In this document: positions 61,146 through 64,000 of the stretch, in pieces | Position numbering within the stretch: the first letter of the stretch is position 1 | How the letters are laid out: the number at the start of each line of letters is the position of its first letter | Virus record (IMG/VR): IMGVR_UViG_3300032307_001129 | Span: 1 to 64,000 of that record | DNA length: 64,000 nt | Strand: one strand, 5' to 3' | DNA from: a virus | The notes under the pieces: model-generated | What the model saw: the letters and a program-made list of their open reading frames with translations, nothing else | Told to the model about the DNA's origin: nothing | Databases searched by the model: none | Translations under genes and position numbers: made by a program

Positions 61146-61505
61146 ATGAAAACTAACTTAAATCATCCTACATTTTTGTTGTTCTTAGATACAGTTGTGT
61201 CTAATATTTTAACAAATATTAAAGTAGACAATTATTTTTCCTTAACAAAGGAAAAGAAAACACCTATTCAGTATTTAACTTTAAAAATTATTTCACAATT
61301 AATAAAAGTTAGAATTAAATTAACAAATGAAGATTTATTGGAATTTATTAATATTCTAATAAAGAAAAATGAAGATTCAGAACAATATGAATTGGCAGGG
61401 ATTTTAATTGATGTGGTTAATAATTTCGAATCGCTTAACGAAAAAATTACTGATGTTAAAAAAGTCAAAAGAACTATTAAAGTAGACAAAACACCAAATG
61501 AATAG
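61146..61505 (+). CDS. Hypothetical protein
   Basis: A 119-residue, mostly helical protein with LFLDTVVSNILTNIKVDNYF, LKIISQLIKVRIKLTNEDLL and a basic tail. No domain recognised. It ends at a hairpin shared with the convergent gene at 61512. Confidence 0.5.
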   Translation: MKTNLNHPTFLLFLDTVVSNILTNIKVDNYFSLTKEKKTPIQYLTLKIISQLIKVRIKLTNEDLLEFINILIKKNEDSEQYELAGILIDVVNNFESLNEKITDVKKVKRTIKVDKTPNE

Positions 61506-61533
61506 TTGAATTCACTTTGGGATGAATTCAACT
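61504..61533. terminator. Hairpin between convergent genes
   Basis: An 11-bp inverted repeat AGTTGAATTCA/TGAATTCAACT with an 8-nt loop spans the stop of 61146-61505 and the end of 61512-61727. It lacks a T-run and may only be a weak terminator. Confidence 0.45.
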
Positions 61534-61727
61534 ATTTCTGCAATTGGTATTAACACTAAAAATATTAATACATTACCCTCTTGATTGTTTTGTTTTAATA
61601 CAATGTCACAATCTAAATAATTTTTAAGAGAATCAATTAACTCAGGTTTAATTTGATTCTCTTTTATTTTTTTACGGACATAAAAGAGATTACCTTGGTA
61701 ATTTATTGTTTCTTTACAATTTATCAT
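61512..61727 (-). CDS. Small hypothetical protein
   Basis: A 71-residue protein with no recognised domain; the C-terminus (NVLIFLVLIPIAEIVEFIPK) is hydrophobic. It overlaps the upstream nuclease gene by 4 nt. Because it is coupled to an exported nuclease, an inhibitor role is conceivable, but there is no sequence support. Confidence 0.45.
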   Translation of the reverse strand: MINCKETINYQGNLFYVRKKIKENQIKPELIDSLKNYLDCDIVLKQNNQEGNVLIFLVLIPIAEIVEFIPK

Positions 61728-62317
61728 TTTTCACAATTTATTTTATACTGATACCATTTTAATTTAGGTTTTTCATTTTTGAAATAAAAACAAATAAGTT
61801 CTCTTGAGTTTTCGAAATATATTCGTTTTATATATCCTGAAGGAACTGTTGCACCTGAACTTAATTTTATACTATTTTCATCAAATAAAACTTCGATAGT
61901 GACAGTTATTGGTTCATAATTATCCCATACCCTTTCTCGTTCTTCTAATATTCTCCATTCACCTCTATTTAGATATTGATTCTGTAACGAACAATTTAAA
62001 AATGAATAGGTTTCCCTAAGATTAGATATGTTGTCTGAAAAAGAACCGGCAGGTACCAAATGACCTTTATCATATATGTTATTATGGTAGTCATCGTTAT
62101 TTGAAGTATGGACACCTTTTTCCATATAAAAATTTAAATTTTTATTTCTAACTTTTGATTTTCTATTAGTTGAACGATACGTAATTTCTAACGGTTGTTC
62201 TAATCTTTGGGAATATTTAACAGAATATATTGATTTTTTTATAAAAACAATATCACTTTGTATTGATGGTGATGTTGAAAATAAAAGTAATAATAAAATT
62301 ATATTGTATTTTTTCAT
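61724..62317 (-). CDS. Exported DNA/RNA non-specific endonuclease
   Basis: The 197-residue protein begins with a signal peptide (MKKYNIILLLLLFSTSPSIQ) and has the NUC1/EndA-type active site: YDKGHLVPAGSF with catalytic His86, and FLNCSLQNQYLNRGEWRIL, where Asn117 is the likely metal ligand and Glu near 125 is conserved. The enzyme should act in the periplasm or outside. Possible jobs are degrading released host DNA or DNA of competing phages. Confidence 0.85.
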   Translation of the reverse strand: MKKYNIILLLLLFSTSPSIQSDIVFIKKSIYSVKYSQRLEQPLEITYRSTNRKSKVRNKNLNFYMEKGVHTSNNDDYHNNIYDKGHLVPAGSFSDNISNLRETYSFLNCSLQNQYLNRGEWRILEERERVWDNYEPITVTIEVLFDENSIKLSSGATVPSGYIKRIYFENSRELICFYFKNEKPKLKWYQYKINCEK

Positions 62318-62868
62318 TTAGTTATATTTTTAATGTGATTTAAAATTTTTTCTGTTATGTCTGATTCTATTTTGAATTCAATAAATGGAATATCATTATC
62401 ACTTAATTTTTTTCTTATTTGTTGGTCAATATCTTTAGCCTCATTAAGATTTTGAAATCTTCCATTCTCGTTATATGTTTTATCATCTCTTATTAATAAT
62501 ATATTTAGACTATTATATTTCTTAAATAAATTTAAAATAAAATTATCAAAAGAATCATCATAAAAAGAAGATGGATATGAAGTTTCTGTATCATAAAAAT
62601 CTTTATATACCATACCCAATATAATTGGAGAATCTACAATAATATATTTAACTTTATTATATAATCTACTAATATTTCTATGTTGGTTAGCTGTTATATA
62701 AAATTGGTCTTTTATTGCTGAAAAATTTTCTTCCCATGCGACTATTTTAGGGTATTCAAATGTTAACTCAACGTCCATATGCATTTTTTTCATTTCAGTA
62801 AATAGACTAGAACTTTGAGTTGATTTTCCAATACCAGGTCCTCCAAAAAAATTAATTATTAAACTCAT
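62314..62868 (-). CDS. P-loop kinase of the NadR/AAA_28 type
   Basis: The 184-residue protein starts SLIINFFGGPGIGKST with the Walker A at 9-17, and continues with FEYPKIVAWEENF and a central VKYIIVDSPIILGM Walker-B-like strand. This matches small ATP-binding kinases of the AAA_28 group. The substrate may be a nucleoside, nucleotide or nicotinamide riboside; not decided. Overlaps the nuclease gene by 4 nt. Confidence 0.75.
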   Translation of the reverse strand: MSLIINFFGGPGIGKSTQSSSLFTEMKKMHMDVELTFEYPKIVAWEENFSAIKDQFYITANQHRNISRLYNKVKYIIVDSPIILGMVYKDFYDTETSYPSSFYDDSFDNFILNLFKKYNSLNILLIRDDKTYNENGRFQNLNEAKDIDQQIRKKLSDNDIPFIEFKIESDITEKILNHIKNITK

Positions 62869-62928
62869 TTTTTATTTTAAATATACTGTTTTTTTTTCGT
62901 TTTTTAAATATTTAATCTAAATTTGAGA

Positions 62929-62936
62929 TATTTATA
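62929..62936 (+). promoter_or_regulatory. Late-type TATTTATA motif
   Basis: A perfect motif 13 nt before the ATG at 62950, overlapping a TATAAATA. Confidence 0.5.
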
Positions 62937-62949
62937 AATAAAAAAATAC

Positions 62950-63258
62950 ATGGATATCAACTCTTTATATACTGTTATTATCACAGTAGTAACGGTTTTA
63001 GGTTCAGCAAGTGCTTGGAGATTTTACGAAAAAAGGGCAATGAGTAAAGAAAGAACTGAAAATTTTATGAAAGATGATTGTAGGGAAAGGATTTCTAAAT
63101 TAGAGTTACTTTTAGAAAAATCATCAGTAGAAAAAAATGATATGAGGGATAAAATTTTAGAACTAACTCGTGAAGTTGCTGAACTAAGAGTGAAAGTTGA
63201 ATTCTTGGAAGATAAAAATAAAGAACTGTTAAAAAAAACAGGTACAATACAATTATAA
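62950..63258 (+). CDS. Membrane-anchored coiled-coil protein, spanin-like
   Basis: The 102-residue protein has an N-terminal membrane segment (SLYTVIITVVTVLGSASAW) followed by a long coiled coil (about 35-98). The topology is like inner-membrane spanins or Rz-type proteins. The peptidoglycan-binding lysin start at 63894 is nearby. An outer-membrane partner has not been seen, so the spanin assignment is only suggestive. Confidence 0.55.
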   Translation: MDINSLYTVIITVVTVLGSASAWRFYEKRAMSKERTENFMKDDCRERISKLELLLEKSSVEKNDMRDKILELTREVAELRVKVEFLEDKNKELLKKTGTIQL

Positions 63259-63822
63259 CTAATGATTTTTAGTTAAAGAATCAAAAATATTGACAACATG
63301 GTTTAATGAATCATATGAAAAACATTCAGAATAACCGTGAAAATTTTCAAGTATGGGTCTAAATTTTTTTACACCCATATTTTTTTTAATTTTATCTTTT
63401 ATCTTTTCTTCTAATTTTTCGGCATCAGGAGTGTCTATTCTCCGTAAAATGGTTTCTAATTTGTATCCTTCGTACCCATATTCTTTACTGAACCTACGAA
63501 AAATAAATTTCTTAGAAGTTATACCAACTTTAATAAAAGTGTCACCAGTCTTCTCTTCTTTCATTATAATCAAATACAATGATTTTGGTAAATTTTTTAT
63601 TATGGTTTCTTTTCTTTTTTTATGTTTGGATAGTTTTTTTAATACATATGATTTAGCGTCATCAATTTTACTAAATTCTTTCACATCTCTATATTTGTTC
63701 GGAAAATATTTTTTATATTTTTCCGAACAAATTATTTTACCACTATCAACAACGATTATCGTTTTATTTTGTTTTATCTTTTCATAAAAAGAATAAAATC
63801 CAACTTTAAATAATGGTTCCAT
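63259..63822 (-). CDS. GIY-YIG/T5orf172-like protein
   Basis: The 187-residue protein has SLYLIIMKEEKTGDTFIKVG then ITSKKFIFRRFSKEYG, and ends with FRPILENFHGYSECF, the arrangement of GIY-YIG-type domains of the T5orf172/MUG113 group (Tyr strand, KVGIT with Arg, then ECF). These can be nucleases or DNA-binding proteins. Catalytic Glu candidates lie in EKLEEKIKDK. It may be a free-standing mobile endonuclease or a regulator. Confidence 0.65.
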   Translation of the reverse strand: MEPLFKVGFYSFYEKIKQNKTIIVVDSGKIICSEKYKKYFPNKYRDVKEFSKIDDAKSYVLKKLSKHKKRKETIIKNLPKSLYLIIMKEEKTGDTFIKVGITSKKFIFRRFSKEYGYEGYKLETILRRIDTPDAEKLEEKIKDKIKKNMGVKKFRPILENFHGYSECFSYDSLNHVVNIFDSLTKNH

Positions 63823-63872
63823 ATTTTTTTATTTTTATTTATTATAAATACAATTTTATAATAAAATAAAAA

Positions 63873-63880
63873 TATTTATA
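63873..63880 (+). promoter_or_regulatory. Late-type TATTTATA motif
   Basis: A perfect motif 13 nt before the ATG of the partial lysin gene at 63894. Confidence 0.5.
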
Positions 63881-63893
63881 AGTAAAACAACAC

Positions 63894-64000
63894 ATGATAC
63901 TAAAAATTGGTTCAAAAGGTGAAGAAATCAAAAAACTTCAAACAAAATTATCTTTAAATCCTGACGGTAATTTTGGTCCAGCAACCGAAACTGCAGTTAA
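63894..64000 (+). CDS. Peptidoglycan-binding lysin, N-terminal part
   Basis: The right edge contains the first 35 codons of a gene starting MILKIGSKGEEIKKLQTKLS, then DGNFGPATETAV. This is a peptidoglycan_binding_1 repeat, with the G-x2-V/I-x2-LQ and FGP-x-T landmarks. Such N-terminal modules are usual in endolysins, so the rest of the gene, outside the window, probably carries a muralytic domain. Confidence 0.8.
   Translation, partial: MILKIGSKGEEIKKLQTKLSLNPDGNFGPATETAV

Noticed and set aside
1-64000. tRNA genes
   Set aside because: No cloverleaf with a TTCRANY T-loop and matching acceptor ends was seen in the few gene-free gaps; an exhaustive check needs tRNAscan-SE or ARAGORN.
1-64000. 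Diversity-generating retroelement or integrase
   Set aside because: No reverse transcriptase, template repeat or recombinase was recognised in any frame.

Overview
The window is part of the genome of a large, strictly lytic-looking, T4-like tailed phage (myovirus-type head genes), most likely infecting a member of the Bacteroidota. Evidence for the phage type is a head block in T4 order on the minus strand (large terminase gp17, portal gp20, core proteins, prohead protease gp21, scaffold gp22, major capsid gp23), a gp55-like late sigma factor, and a baseplate hub protein with a gp5-like OB fold. Evidence for the host is indirect: the DNA is very AT-rich, genes lack clear Shine-Dalgarno sequences, and at least two genes have a TTG-N19/20-TAnnTTTG promoter, which is the Bacteroidota primary sigma consensus. 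The closest relatives are probably uncultivated aquatic phages (inference).

Layout. 1-1656 (minus) is the N-terminal part of a stalk-like virion protein ending in a long threonine-alternating repeat that runs off the left edge. 1713-23682 (plus) holds virion proteins, scattered metabolic genes (dUTPase, PhoH, a HAD-like protein), three glycosyltransferases, the late sigma factor, baseplate-type genes, a set of probable internal head proteins, and three tandem paralogous repeat genes. 23689-25366 (minus) is a homing-endonuclease locus: an intact dCMP deaminase, a LAGLIDADG endonuclease, and a displaced second 3' end of a dCMP deaminase. 25455-40129 (minus) is the head morphogenesis block with several acidic, repeat-bearing virion proteins upstream. 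40190-45919 holds Hsp20, a Clp unfoldase, a small RNA, a putative holin region, an exported SGNH hydrolase and a phage-encoded tmRNA. 46075-51565 (minus) is a second group of probable ejected or internal virion proteins, including one with a transmembrane segment plus a peptidoglycan-binding domain and a zinc metallopeptidase. 52069-58915 (minus) is a cluster of six glycosyltransferase genes, two of them fused enzymes. 58996-64000 is a set of small early-type genes (flavodoxin-like reductase, RHH protein, DUF1599, exported nuclease, P-loop kinase, GIY-YIG protein) and the start of a peptidoglycan-binding lysin.

How it fits together. Host-type promoters serve some accessory genes, while a recurring TATTTATA element precedes many structural genes, often only 3-5 nt before the ATG, as expected for promoters read with the gp55-like factor and giving leaderless or nearly leaderless mRNAs. 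Many virion genes begin with a short basic hydrophobic helix followed by [L/I]xE, the cleavage signature of T4-type prohead proteases; this suggests a large set of capsid-targeted cargo proteins. The most notable items are the tmRNA with a long, non-LAA tag next to a phage Clp unfoldase, the displaced-3'-end homing locus in the dCMP deaminase gene, the leaderless-type late motif, and the cargo set with toxin-like hydrophobic modules. No tRNA gene, CRISPR array, integrase or reverse transcriptase was seen.
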